From Chrysochromulina tobinii (Eukaryota > Haptophyta > Prymnesiales > Chrysochromulinaceae), in NCBI GenBank assembly GCA_001275005.1, contig JWZX01001784.1, positions 1 through 16,750 on the forward strand: a DNA stretch of 16,750 bases. The letters are read 5' to 3'. This document shows, piece after piece, positions 6,901 through 12,806 of the stretch. The notes under the pieces were generated by a model that did no database searches, was not told the origin of the DNA, and saw only the letters and a program-made list of their open reading frames with translations. Numbering within the stretch: the stretch's first letter is position 1; each line of letters opens with the position of its first letter. A program made the translations under genes and the position numbers.

Positions 6901-9730
6901 CAGCCCGATGCCTGGGCTCACGCTCCCTCGATACCCCGCCTCCTTTGCCAACCACTCGAGGCTTCCAAACGCCGAGTTCCAGCGCCGCGAGTCGGTCGCG
7001 TGCAGCCCGTGGGACGTTCGCTTTCGACTCTACATAGTGGCCACCGAGCCTATCCCTTCGGGGGCCGAAATCCGGATTGACTATGAAAACGGTCGCATGA
7101 GCGGCTATTGGAATGAACTCGGCTTCACCCCTTCAGAGGGCGAGTGGCGCTCCAAGCGGCTTGTGACGCCGCCGCCGTCGGGCGCGCTGCCGCGCATGAA
7201 GGGCGTGGGCCTGGTGCCTGCTACGGCCGCTCCCACGTGTATCCTGCCGTCGAGCACGGCCGATCTCATCGACGAAGAGGACTTGGACGCGGGCGCGCGG
7301 CGACGGCCCAGCGGCGGAGTCTACCCGACACTGGACCTCGCCTCGGCCTTGGAGCCGCCGAGGCCAGTGCCGTTTGATGTCGAGGAGGACCGTCGGCTGT
7401 ATGGACTGGTGCCCAAGCTGCTCCAAGCCACCAAATCGAATTGGATGCTGATTGCGTCGCATCTGCCGGGGCGCAACGGCTCCGAATGCCGCGAGCGATG
7501 GCGAGCACTCCACCATGACAGCGCCCAGGGCAGCGCGCGCCGTCGCGAGCGCTGCTGCCTGTGCCATACCACCGAAGAGGATGAGTGGACTTCTCTCACC
7601 TGGATCCAGTGCGATGCATGTGGGCGCTGGGCGCACGTGGGCTGCGCGGGCATCGCTGAGCGCCATGCGGCCTCGCGACCGAGCTGGCGTTGCTCAGCGT
7701 GTAGGGACTCGGGGAGGCTGCCAACGGCATCGGGCGGCGGCCGCGCTGAGATCAGAAGCACCGTGGCCGCCGGGCACACGGGGCAGCACACGGGGCAGCA
7801 CACGGGGCAGCACACGGGGATATGGTTAGACTCGCACATGGTGAAGCTGGTCACCGCCGGCACGCGCAGCAGCAGCAGTACCCGTAGCGCGCGCAACGGC
7901 CGCATCGGCAGCAGCGGCGGCGGCGGCAGCAGCGGCAGCGGCGGCAGCGGCGGCGGCGGCAGTAGCGGCGGCGGCGGCGGCGGCGGCAGCAGCGGCGGCG
8001 GCAGCAGCAGCCAGCCCAAGCGAGCCGAGCCGAGCTCGGACATGAGCATGCAAGTGCTCACCACGGCGCCCTCCCTTCCCCACAGGGACACGAGCATGCC
8101 TTCCGAGAGCAGCAAAGTGTCCCGTTGGCTGCGGGGGGTGATTGCCGAGGTGGAGAAGCAGGACCGCGAGGCCAAGGCAAGGGAGCGCGAGACGCGTCGG
8201 GCGGAGGAGAAGCGCTTGAGAGCGGATCAGAATGTGGAGCGGCAGGTGGAGCGTTGGCTGAGCACACTCATCACTCACTTGAGCAAGCGCGTTGAGCAAG
8301 CGCGTCTTTTCCAAGCGGCTCGCGCGTCAAGCCAAACGGCTGCCACCCAAGCTTCAGCGGCTCGCCCTACGGCCGCCACCCAAGCGCCGCTCCAACGGCC
8401 ACGTCCGAGCCCGGGCGCACAGGTCCTATCGGCCGTTGTCGTGGCCAGTCGCTGCCTCAGCTCTGCCCCGCAGCCTGGCGACCACGTGTGTGGTCCGCTG
8501 AGCGTGCTACCGCCCCCTCCATGCTGCGTACTGCCTCCAGGCTGCATGCAGATGGCGGACTCTATGGCGGCTCCCGCCAGCGAGCCGGTGCGCGCTCCGT
8601 TGCAATGGAAGCCCACGTGGCTCCCGCCAGATGGCCAAGCGTACGTCCCGCCACATGGGCCAGAGTACAGCACGGCATGGGGGAATCGGATTGCGACTCA
8701 CGTGCAAGAGCAGGGGCGAGCGAATGCGCAACATGCGCAAGCGAATGCACCTGGGCCGGCGAATGTGAGTGCTTCTCACGCCGGTGCGATGCTCGCGCAG
8801 CAAGCGCCGGGGCTGGCGCTCGCACATTGGGTTGGGCCGGCGGCTGGGCATTCGAGCTCTGCGGTGCCGATGCGACTTCCGCTCCCCGGCTTGCTCTCAT
8901 CAGCCCCAAGCCAAGGGCTGCCAGGGCAGCCGACGCCAGGGAAGCAGTTGCCAGCGCAGCCGACGCCAGGGCAACCGTTGCCTTGGCAGCCGCTGCCGTG
9001 GCAGCCGCCGCCAGGACAGCCGCCGCGGCTCGAGAAGCAGCTGCGATTCAGCTGTACCAACTGCAAGACTCTGCTTCAGGCGCCTCTGCCGGAGGTGATC
9101 CGTAGCGGGCGCGTGGGAGCGATTTCTCTGGTGTGCCCCTCTTGCCGCACCACTTTGTATGTCACATGGCCCGCGGATGCCTCGCCTTCTGCGCCTTCAA
9201 CGGCGGCTTGTCCGACGGCGGCCTGCCCGGCCGCGCCGGTGGCTGTCATTCCTTCGATGGGACCTAATTGCCCTAATGACCTAATGGCTGTCATTCCTTC
9301 GATGGGACGAGTCGAGCCTGAAGCGCTCAGTGCCGGAGGCGTCACGAGTGTTGCACCTGCACAGCAGGCTGCGCAGCCCCATGGTGGGGGGGGCGCACCC
9401 GCCGCTGTCCCCAGCAGCCAGCCAGGCGGGATTGGGATCGGAGGCGGCGCGCCTGGAGGCGGCGCGCGCGCGCGAGCGCATCTCCCCGAACCAGATTCGA
9501 AGTTTCCCGGTGACTCAGACTGCGGCGCTTGCAAAAATTGCCTGGACAAGCCAAAGTTTGGTGGACCGAACACGCGTCGCAAGGCGTGCGAGCTCAAAGA
9601 CAGTCATGCAGGGCTACTATCTATGCAGACGAGTGCAGCAGAGCAGAGCTCGGCGGACGGGGCGGCGATGCCATGGGCGACGCCCTCGGGAGTCCACGCA
9701 CATGATCCTTCCACACAACCATGTGCGTGA
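3920..9730 (+). CDS. Multi-reader SET-domain histone methyltransferase
   Basis: Predicted 1,936-residue nuclear lysine methyltransferase in one uninterrupted frame. Domains in order (approximate residues): Cys4 zinc finger resembling RanBP2 type (6-37); acidic and 18-bp-repeat-encoded region (100-201); Tudor-like fold with VVYDDGE (275-327); CW zinc finger (404-451); Glu-rich run; chromodomain (508-566); Gly/Ser linker; two GRF-like Cys/Trp modules (777-850 and 857-895); SET (929-1068) with GLGLFA, NHSRLPN and IRIDYE motifs; SANT/Myb (1151-1200); C4HC3 PHD (1210-1265); coiled coil (1396-1470); CxxC...CxxC zinc ribbon (1709-1750); a half CXXC finger (1863-1894). The cofactor would be S-adenosylmethionine; the histone residue cannot be told. 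No Cys-rich post-SET is present; instead the SET ends with a YW motif after the DYE. The start at 3920 (G at -3) was chosen because it is the last ATG before the first zinc finger and leaves a promoter-sized gap to the divergent gene. Trithorax/MLL-like by content, but the order is unlike any family member I know. Confidence 0.88.
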   Translation: MRGSAGWLCTNCTALNDGPLHPTQRCKNPKCYLEFRVAGIDLDSGRNRSRAAKRPAPSDTHETDTPVTIPSLALAMWSASASAETKASSSSDPMSSDPTAEDASMMDDDDDVMLVVEVDREDEDNAVDDDVDDDDDAISGDLALEELEQQEAEVEGREEVEGREEAKGCEEVEGREEAKGCEEAKGREEAEGREEVEGREEPVADRPELDPSMRSGRSSPRAGIWPELDPQSDERRGEHPKPAEIRPPTRAQPPRSSRLLPLTQALPAGQKPFGPDLIGKRVGILWAGDSPAQWWSGVVSDFCSPEHLVVYDDGETKWHNLVVERALGQLQVEGEPQRERQRADERGGERGGERGGEEKDEEKDEVDDDVEDEVEVEVEVEVEVDTAAGGEAASGSSNGHARVYRLSVQCDRCHQWRVLPPGTARPNPDREWFCWMRPGAAQDGCRACELGQEPPRDSHAHLEETGEREEPEELEEASEVEEVEEGEEGEEEGEEEGEEGEDDESDSRFDDVYEVKSLIKDRVRRVRGKGRVRQFLIEWEGYDLSHASWEDEEAIFDKNLILEFEERKREERRMQRKQSQGVSSVPLGGMRPVASAGGSGSSGGSGGGSGGGSGGGYGGGSGGGYGPSGRPPPRSFTPRSFTPRPPRPSELLKRKMAALKRAAQLMPPPALPLAKRPKDGAHYGALDRSGAVACSDAAGAAGAAGSSVQHNSICSVSGGGSGGGSSSTALVFTSASRPSIFDDQRPASRWRQMRINLGPDHQVVLPPVFEPPAPAQHVLRCLCDAPARWHAPTRRWWCAYALVDAHDDAPINANQSFGGAEASSWAHMGLEEGQPSPQVETVGCGFEAAAPPAGLFVPRCGCGRPAVWLRQHWWCAAPAGSPVCCGFQLRHEERAAPQLLSEAALLAEVHEGRAALHRAQQLAAERSTWVDRFCFVAPVDDVVGLGLFARVPCAKGQIVCEYGGPRLPTRLLTRGAYALQVPNTQHFIDGHGENSPMPGLTLPRYPASFANHSRLPNAEFQRRESVACSPWDVRFRLYIVATEPIPSGAEIRIDYENGRMSGYWNELGFTPSEGEWRSKRLVTPPPSGALPRMKGVGLVPATAAPTCILPSSTADLIDEEDLDAGARRRPSGGVYPTLDLASALEPPRPVPFDVEEDRRLYGLVPKLLQATKSNWMLIASHLPGRNGSECRERWRALHHDSAQGSARRRERCCLCHTTEEDEWTSLTWIQCDACGRWAHVGCAGIAERHAASRPSWRCSACRDSGRLPTASGGGRAEIRSTVAAGHTGQHTGQHTGQHTGIWLDSHMVKLVTAGTRSSSSTRSARNGRIGSSGGGGSSGSGGSGGGGSSGGGGGGGSSGGGSSSQPKRAEPSSDMSMQVLTTAPSLPHRDTSMPSESSKVSRWLRGVIAEVEKQDREAKARERETRRAEEKRLRADQNVERQVERWLSTLITHLSKRVEQARLFQAARASSQTAATQASAARPTAATQAPLQRPRPSPGAQVLSAVVVASRCLSSAPQPGDHVCGPLSVLPPPPCCVLPPGCMQMADSMAAPASEPVRAPLQWKPTWLPPDGQAYVPPHGPEYSTAWGNRIATHVQEQGRANAQHAQANAPGPANVSASHAGAMLAQQAPGLALAHWVGPAAGHSSSAVPMRLPLPGLLSSAPSQGLPGQPTPGKQLPAQPTPGQPLPWQPLPWQPPPGQPPRLEKQLRFSCTNCKTLLQAPLPEVIRSGRVGAISLVCPSCRTTLYVTWPADASPSAPSTAACPTAACPAAPVAVIPSMGPNCPNDLMAVIPSMGRVEPEALSAGGVTSVAPAQQAAQPHGGGGAPAAVPSSQPGGIGIGGGAPGGGARARAHLPEPDSKFPGDSDCGACKNCLDKPKFGGPNTRRKACELKDSHAGLLSMQTSAAEQSSADGAAMPWATPSGVHAHDPSTQPCA
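4379..4522 (+). repeat. Eight-copy 18-bp minisatellite in the SET gene
   Basis: Eight in-frame copies of an 18-bp unit (gtggagggccgtgaagag and variants) encode VEGREE-type hexapeptides. The variants differ at the first codons (gtggag, gcgaag, gcggag, gttgag) and at ggccgt versus ggttgt (Arg versus Cys). Variants alternate in part, which suggests growth by duplication of two-unit blocks. Confidence 0.9.
4955..5076 (+). repeat. G-run and GGAGGT repeats in the SET gene, quadruplex-prone
   Basis: Three runs of seven G separated by short spacers lie at about 4958-4987 and encode repeats of ERGG. They are followed by a GAGGAGAAGGAC duplication and a (GAGGTG)n run encoding alternating Glu-Val at about 5036-5072. 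The G-runs are on the coding strand, so the mRNA itself could form a G-quadruplex. This is read from composition only. Confidence 0.75.
5707..5797 (+). repeat. GGC/AGC triplet repeat encoding a Gly/Ser linker
   Basis: An imperfect trinucleotide tract encodes Gly/Ser with occasional Tyr between the chromodomain and the GRF-like modules. It probably acts as a flexible linker, and being a triplet tract it may vary in length between strains. Confidence 0.85.
7776..7820 (+). repeat. 12-bp tandem repeat encoding TGQH units
   Basis: The unit cacacggggcag is repeated three times plus a partial copy just after the PHD finger, encoding Thr-Gly-Gln-His repeats. The copies are identical at the DNA level, which suggests recent expansion. 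Confidence 0.85.
7908..8015 (+). repeat. Second GGC/AGC triplet tract encoding Gly/Ser
   Basis: A long imperfect tract of GGC, AGC and AGT codons links the PHD region to the coiled coil. On the opposite strand it creates long spurious frames of Leu/Pro or Ala, which are shadows. Confidence 0.85.
8925..9030 (+). repeat. Pro/Gln-rich degenerate repeat in the SET gene
   Basis: Degenerate units of cagccgacgccaggg and related 12-15 bp blocks encode QPTPG, QPLPW and QPPPG motifs just before the zinc ribbon. This is a disordered, proline-rich linker. Confidence 0.7.
9239..9308 (+). repeat. 45-bp spaced direct repeat encoding AVIPSMG
   Basis: The sequence ggctgtcattccttcgatgg occurs at 9241 and again at 9286, exactly 45 bp (15 codons) apart. 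It encodes AVIPSMG twice. The intervening codons are AT-richer than their surroundings (cctaatt, cctaatga, cctaat). Confidence 0.85.
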
Positions 9731-10083
9731 GCGCCTCCGGCGGTCCGGTGCGGGATGCATGTGCGTTACTTTCCGGTAAGATTTCAGGTTACTGCGAAAA
9801 GCTGTCCACGCACCGGTCTCCAACACATGAATCAAGGTTCAACACACGTGGAGGTCCAGCACATGGGTACCAACCTCGAGCAGGCCTCACACATCTGGGG
9901 TTCGTACACGATTTTCTCGGGAGTGTGATTTCCGGCACGGGTCACCTCCCGTCGACTCCAGCAAGCCCCACGTGCCCTCTGAGGAGCCAGGGTACAGCCA
10001 TGGCCATCGCCTCCCGTACCCGAGCCCACGTGCCCTCGTCCCTGACCATCCCTCACGACCTGCCATGCATGGCCCCACTCGCG

Positions 10084-10103
10084 ATGCCCAAATTAGGGAT
10101 GCC
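10084..10103 (+). repeat. Left arm of a 20-bp perfect inverted repeat
   Basis: ATGCCCAAATTAGGGATGCC here is the exact reverse complement of 10410-10429, which lies inside the 3' coding end of the J-domain gene. The arms are 306 bp apart. The right arm is part of the 15-bp tandem repeat that encodes AQIRD units on the minus strand; this arm is an isolated copy in the opposite orientation. Confidence 0.85.
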
Positions 10104-10194
10104 TCGCTCATGGCAGCCGCTCGATGCCTCGTCGATGCCTCGGTGGACGGCTGCCCCTTCCCCCTCGTATGCACGCGCGTTCTCGAGCGCGGCG

Positions 10195-10208
10195 CAGCAT
10201 GCATGCTG
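10195..10208. repeat. Perfect 14-bp palindrome
   Basis: CAGCATGCATGCTG equals its own reverse complement. It lies near the 3' end of the J-domain gene in the convergent intergenic stretch. Possible binding site or small cruciform; no function is shown. Confidence 0.7.
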
Positions 10209-10241
10209 ACAAGCAGCCGCTCCACGTGGCAGCCGCTCCAC

Positions 10242-12704
10242 TCACGCGAGCTGCCCGGCGTCCGCCTCCCAGTGTACCAGGCCGTCACACAGCTCTGCGA
10301 GCAACCCGAGGCACGCAGTCCCATCGAAGGTGTCAGGCGCCTCCATTGGCGACGCGCCCGTCTGGCTGCTGCTCCGGCGGCGCTTCGCCGTCTGAACCTC
10401 CCAAACTTGGGCATCCCTAATTTGGGCATCCCTAATTTGGGTCTGCCTCTGCACCTCGAACTGCAGCCGTTCCTTCCAGTGGTCGAAGCCCGCGCGAAAG
10501 GCGGGAGTGAGCGCGGCGATTGCGTCCGCAAACTTGCCTATTTGCTGAAGCACGACCTCGCCGTGGCTCAGGTCCTCGCACCCTCGCTCAGAGAACCCTC
10601 GCTCAGATGGTCGCGTCGCCTTGAGCACCAGCTTCAGCCAGCACTCGCGCTTTTGAGTCGTCCAATGCCCAGCACGCATCGCTTCCACCTCGACATGGCC
10701 CTCGATCAGGAGCAGCAGGCGCACCACCTCGAGGAGCCCTGACGGCTGTCCCTCGGCGCGGCCCACGGCCGCCTTGTGCGCTGCGTCAAAGAGCTGGCGC
10801 GCCTCCTTGACGATCCTCGGGCCGAAGACCTTTGCAAGATGCTCACTGTGCTCCCACGTGAGCCTCTTCGCCTCGAAGCCCCCGGTGCCCAAGCGGCGGA
10901 CAAGCGACGAGCGGGTGAGCCTCTCCTCGCCCAGCTGAAGCACGTAGGGTTGGATGCCGTCTTCGATCTCATACGTGGGCGTGGCGGAGAGGACCCACGT
11001 CTCCTCGCCACGCACCAGCCGCCATCGATGCAGCCGCGAGCTCGCGCCGGCCGTCGATCCCGGGGTATATCTCGGGGTACCGTTGGGGAATACGCCGTCG
11101 GCCGTCACGGTCGCGGCAGCGGCTGCGGCGATGGCAGCTGCGGCCTCATGAGCTGCAGCGGCATTGGCGGCTGCAGCTGCGGCCGCATAGCTTGTGGTAG
11201 CGGCAGCAGGGCGGTGCGCCGGCGGCTGTACGGCATGGCGAAGCGCAGCCGCTGAGCAAGCAGGCGCAGCAGCGGCGACAGCAGCAGGGAGAGCAGGGGC
11301 GCTCGGCACGACGCTCGGCACGACGACTGAACCCATCGACAGACCCATTGCGCTTCGCAGATGATTCATGCTGGCCTCTGGCGAGGGCGCGGGCTCGCCT
11401 GCCTGCTTCCTTGCCGCCTCCGCCACCCGCGCCTCGGCCTCGGCCTCTCCCTCGGCATTTGGATCCAAAGGCGGGCGGCATTCGGGGCACTTCCAGTCGT
11501 CGCGCTCTCTCTTCGGGTTCTTGGGCCCTTTCTTCCCCGTGCCGCACACGCTGCAACGGGTGATGGCTGAGGGCACTTGGTTGGCTCCAGAGTCCACTCG
11601 CGAGTCGGCCGCCGCCGCCACCTCCTCCACTGCCGCCTCCGATGCAGCATCAGAAGGCAGCACGACCGGCGGCTCGGCTGGTGCCCAACACGGTTGCGCT
11701 GGCGCCTGTTCCGCCTGCGCCGGCGCTGCTGATGCCCGAGACGGCGCTTCAGCTGCCGTCGGCGCCACCTCTGGCGAGCTTGCTTTGCGCTTGGCGGAGC
11801 GCCAACTGGCTGTGGCTCTCCCGCTGCCCGAGCTGGGCATCGTGGCCCCTGGTACGCTCACGGCCCCTGGTGGCAAGCTGCTGGCAATCATCTCTGCCAT
11901 GGTAGCCACTCGCGCTGCCTCGATCCGCGCTTGCTCTTCGGCTTGGGCAGCGGCGTCTTCCATCGCCTCGGAGACCATGCCATGGGTGGCATCGATGGCG
12001 GGAAGTCCTGCAATAGGACCGATTGCCACCGTCTCCGGTACGTAAAGTGGCACGTGCGGCGATACCGCCGCCGCCGTGTGAGGCGATGCAGATACGTGCG
12101 GCGACATGAATGGCACAGCGGGCGACGAAGCGGGCGACGCAACGGGCGTGAGGCCCCCAGGAGGAAAGGTGCCAAAGGGAGGAAAGTTCCCAAAGTCGAG
12201 AGGGCCCTCCGAGACCTCTGTACCACCGCACAGCACGCCCTCCGCCATTGCCTCGGCAGCTGCCGCTGCCGCCGCTGCCGATGCTGCCGCTGCCGATGCT
12301 GCCGTCACCGCCTTGGGCGTCGCCACCTCCGCCGCAGGCGGCTTGGCGGCGCCGTCGGTGCCTTCCCCGTGGATACCCGTGACCGCCTCCGAAAGCAACA
12401 CCTCGTCGTCGTCCTCGGCAGAGGCTATGTTGTCGGCCCCAGTGGCCCCAGTGGCCCCAGTGGCCCGAGTGGCCTCGTCCACCTCCATCGGCTCTGCCGC
12501 CCGAGATATCCCCCGAGATATCCCCCGAGTGGCCTCGTCCACCACCATCGGCTCTGTCGCCGCAGGCGGCGCGGCCGCAGACTCGGCGGCCTGAGCTCGC
12601 TCCAACGTCTGAGGACAGAGGACCCAGTCGAGAATATCGTCTGGCGGCAACTCGGGCTCATCATACCGAAGGGTATTGGATGGCGGGTGGAGAGCATAAG
12701 GTAC
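10242..12704 (-). CDS. J-domain/MBD-like/Tudor protein, exon 2 (zinc finger and C-terminal half)
   Basis: Second exon of the two-exon gene, about 820 residues (908-1727 of the joined protein). It opens with VPYALHPPSNTLRY, which completes the fold started at the end of exon 1. A long Ala/Pro/acidic stretch follows, with a 60-bp duplication encoding EPMxVDEATR and several poly-Ala runs. A Cys4 finger (Cys1291, Cys1294, Cys1313, Cys1316) has the form CSVCGTGKKG...DDWKCPECRPP and matches the decayed module of the KDM4-like gene. A conserved-looking Trp/Arg-rich and then helical region at about residues 1460-1605 (nt about 11036-10610) is not one I recognise. Near the end, 15-bp repeats encode AQIRD units. 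The frame could also start independently at 12731, but that ATG lies in the intron and the joined reading explains the sequence better. Antisense frames on the plus strand are shadows. Confidence 0.8.
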   Translation of the reverse strand, partial: VPYALHPPSNTLRYDEPELPPDDILDWVLCPQTLERAQAAESAAAPPAATEPMVVDEATRGISRGISRAAEPMEVDEATRATGATGATGADNIASAEDDDEVLLSEAVTGIHGEGTDGAAKPPAAEVATPKAVTAASAAAASAAAAAAAAEAMAEGVLCGGTEVSEGPLDFGNFPPFGTFPPGGLTPVASPASSPAVPFMSPHVSASPHTAAAVSPHVPLYVPETVAIGPIAGLPAIDATHGMVSEAMEDAAAQAEEQARIEAARVATMAEMIASSLPPGAVSVPGATMPSSGSGRATASWRSAKRKASSPEVAPTAAEAPSRASAAPAQAEQAPAQPCWAPAEPPVVLPSDAASEAAVEEVAAAADSRVDSGANQVPSAITRCSVCGTGKKGPKNPKRERDDWKCPECRPPLDPNAEGEAEAEARVAEAARKQAGEPAPSPEASMNHLRSAMGLSMGSVVVPSVVPSAPALPAAVAAAAPACSAAALRHAVQPPAHRPAAATTSYAAAAAAANAAAAHEAAAAIAAAAAATVTADGVFPNGTPRYTPGSTAGASSRLHRWRLVRGEETWVLSATPTYEIEDGIQPYVLQLGEERLTRSSLVRRLGTGGFEAKRLTWEHSEHLAKVFGPRIVKEARQLFDAAHKAAVGRAEGQPSGLLEVVRLLLLIEGHVEVEAMRAGHWTTQKRECWLKLVLKATRPSERGFSERGCEDLSHGEVVLQQIGKFADAIAALTPAFRAGFDHWKERLQFEVQRQTQIRDAQIRDAQVWEVQTAKRRRSSSQTGASPMEAPDTFDGTACLGLLAELCDGLVHWEADAGQLA
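10403..10441 (-). repeat. 15-bp tandem repeat encoding AQIRD units
   Basis: About two and two-thirds copies of a 15-bp unit (plus strand gggcatccctaattt) lie in the coding end of the J-domain gene and encode Gln-Ile-Arg-Asp-Ala repeats. They are AT-richer than their surroundings and supply the right arm of the 20-bp inverted repeat. Confidence 0.85.
12464..12561 (-). repeat. 60-bp tandem duplication in exon 2 of the J-domain gene
   Basis: The block beginning cccgagtggcctcgtccacc at 12464 recurs at 12524, exactly 60 bp later, with few mismatches. It encodes EPMEVDEATR and EPMVVDEATR. Inside the unit are smaller repeats: a 9-bp one encoding ATG and a 12-bp one (gatatcccccga) encoding GISR. Confidence 0.85.
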
Positions 12705-12806
12705 CTGAGGAGGGATGCAACCAAGGGTCATTAATGGTCATCAGAGGTCATCAGTGTGAAGAGCATATGGTCATCAGAGGTCATCAGTGTGAAGAGCATA
12801 AGGTAC
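12705..12806 (-). other. Phase-0 GT-AG spliceosomal intron of 102 nt
   Basis: On the minus strand exon 1 ends with the Asn codon AAT at 12807, the intron begins GTACCT and ends CCTCCTCAG, and exon 2 begins GTACCTTATGC at 12704. Splicing keeps the frame and turns NNVPYALHTDDL-stop into NNVPYALHPPSNTLRY. CTGAT and TTAAT motifs could be branch points. Unspliced, translation stops at a TGA (12774-12776) inside the intron. The first 18 nt of the intron match the first 18 nt of exon 2 at 17 positions, and the intron holds two perfect copies of a 33-bp unit. Confidence 0.85.
12734..12799 (-). repeat. Perfect 33-bp tandem duplication inside the intron
   Basis: Two identical 33-bp copies occupy 12767-12799 and 12734-12766. 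Each starts ATGCTCTTCAC on the minus strand and contains GATGACC twice. A third, shorter match (ATGCTCTCCAC) is the first coding sequence of exon 2. Confidence 0.95.

Larger units (their letters stand above)
9731..10241. other. Convergent intergenic region with CACGTG cluster and palindromes
   Basis: These 511 bp lie between the ends of the SET gene (+) and the J-domain gene (-). I see no convincing coding region. It contains four CACGTG (G-box/E-box) palindromes at 9845-9850, 9969-9974, 10027-10032 and 10223-10228. Two of these sit in a repeated ccacgtgccctc context. A perfect 14-bp palindrome and one arm of a 20-bp inverted repeat also lie here. Confidence 0.6.

Noticed and set aside
7321-8175. 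Minus-strand frame with Leu/Pro runs
   Set aside because: It is the complement of the SANT, PHD and Gly/Ser tract of the SET protein, and its runs are the antisense of GGC repeats.
9972-10742. Plus-strand frame of 256 codons across the convergent region
   Set aside because: Most of it is antisense to the J-domain gene's C-terminal coding region, with no recognisable domain. The shared QIRDA peptide is explained by the inverted repeat.
12242-12731. Exon 2 as an independent gene starting at ATG 12731
   Set aside because: That ATG lies inside a well-formed GT-AG intron, and splicing gives an in-frame join that completes a fold. A separate gene would need its own promoter in a few dozen bases of repeats.
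12734-12799. Box C/D snoRNA in the intron (TGATGA motifs)
   Set aside because: TGATGA occurs because of the 33-bp duplication. There is no proper box D spacing or terminal stem, and 102 nt is small for an intronic host.
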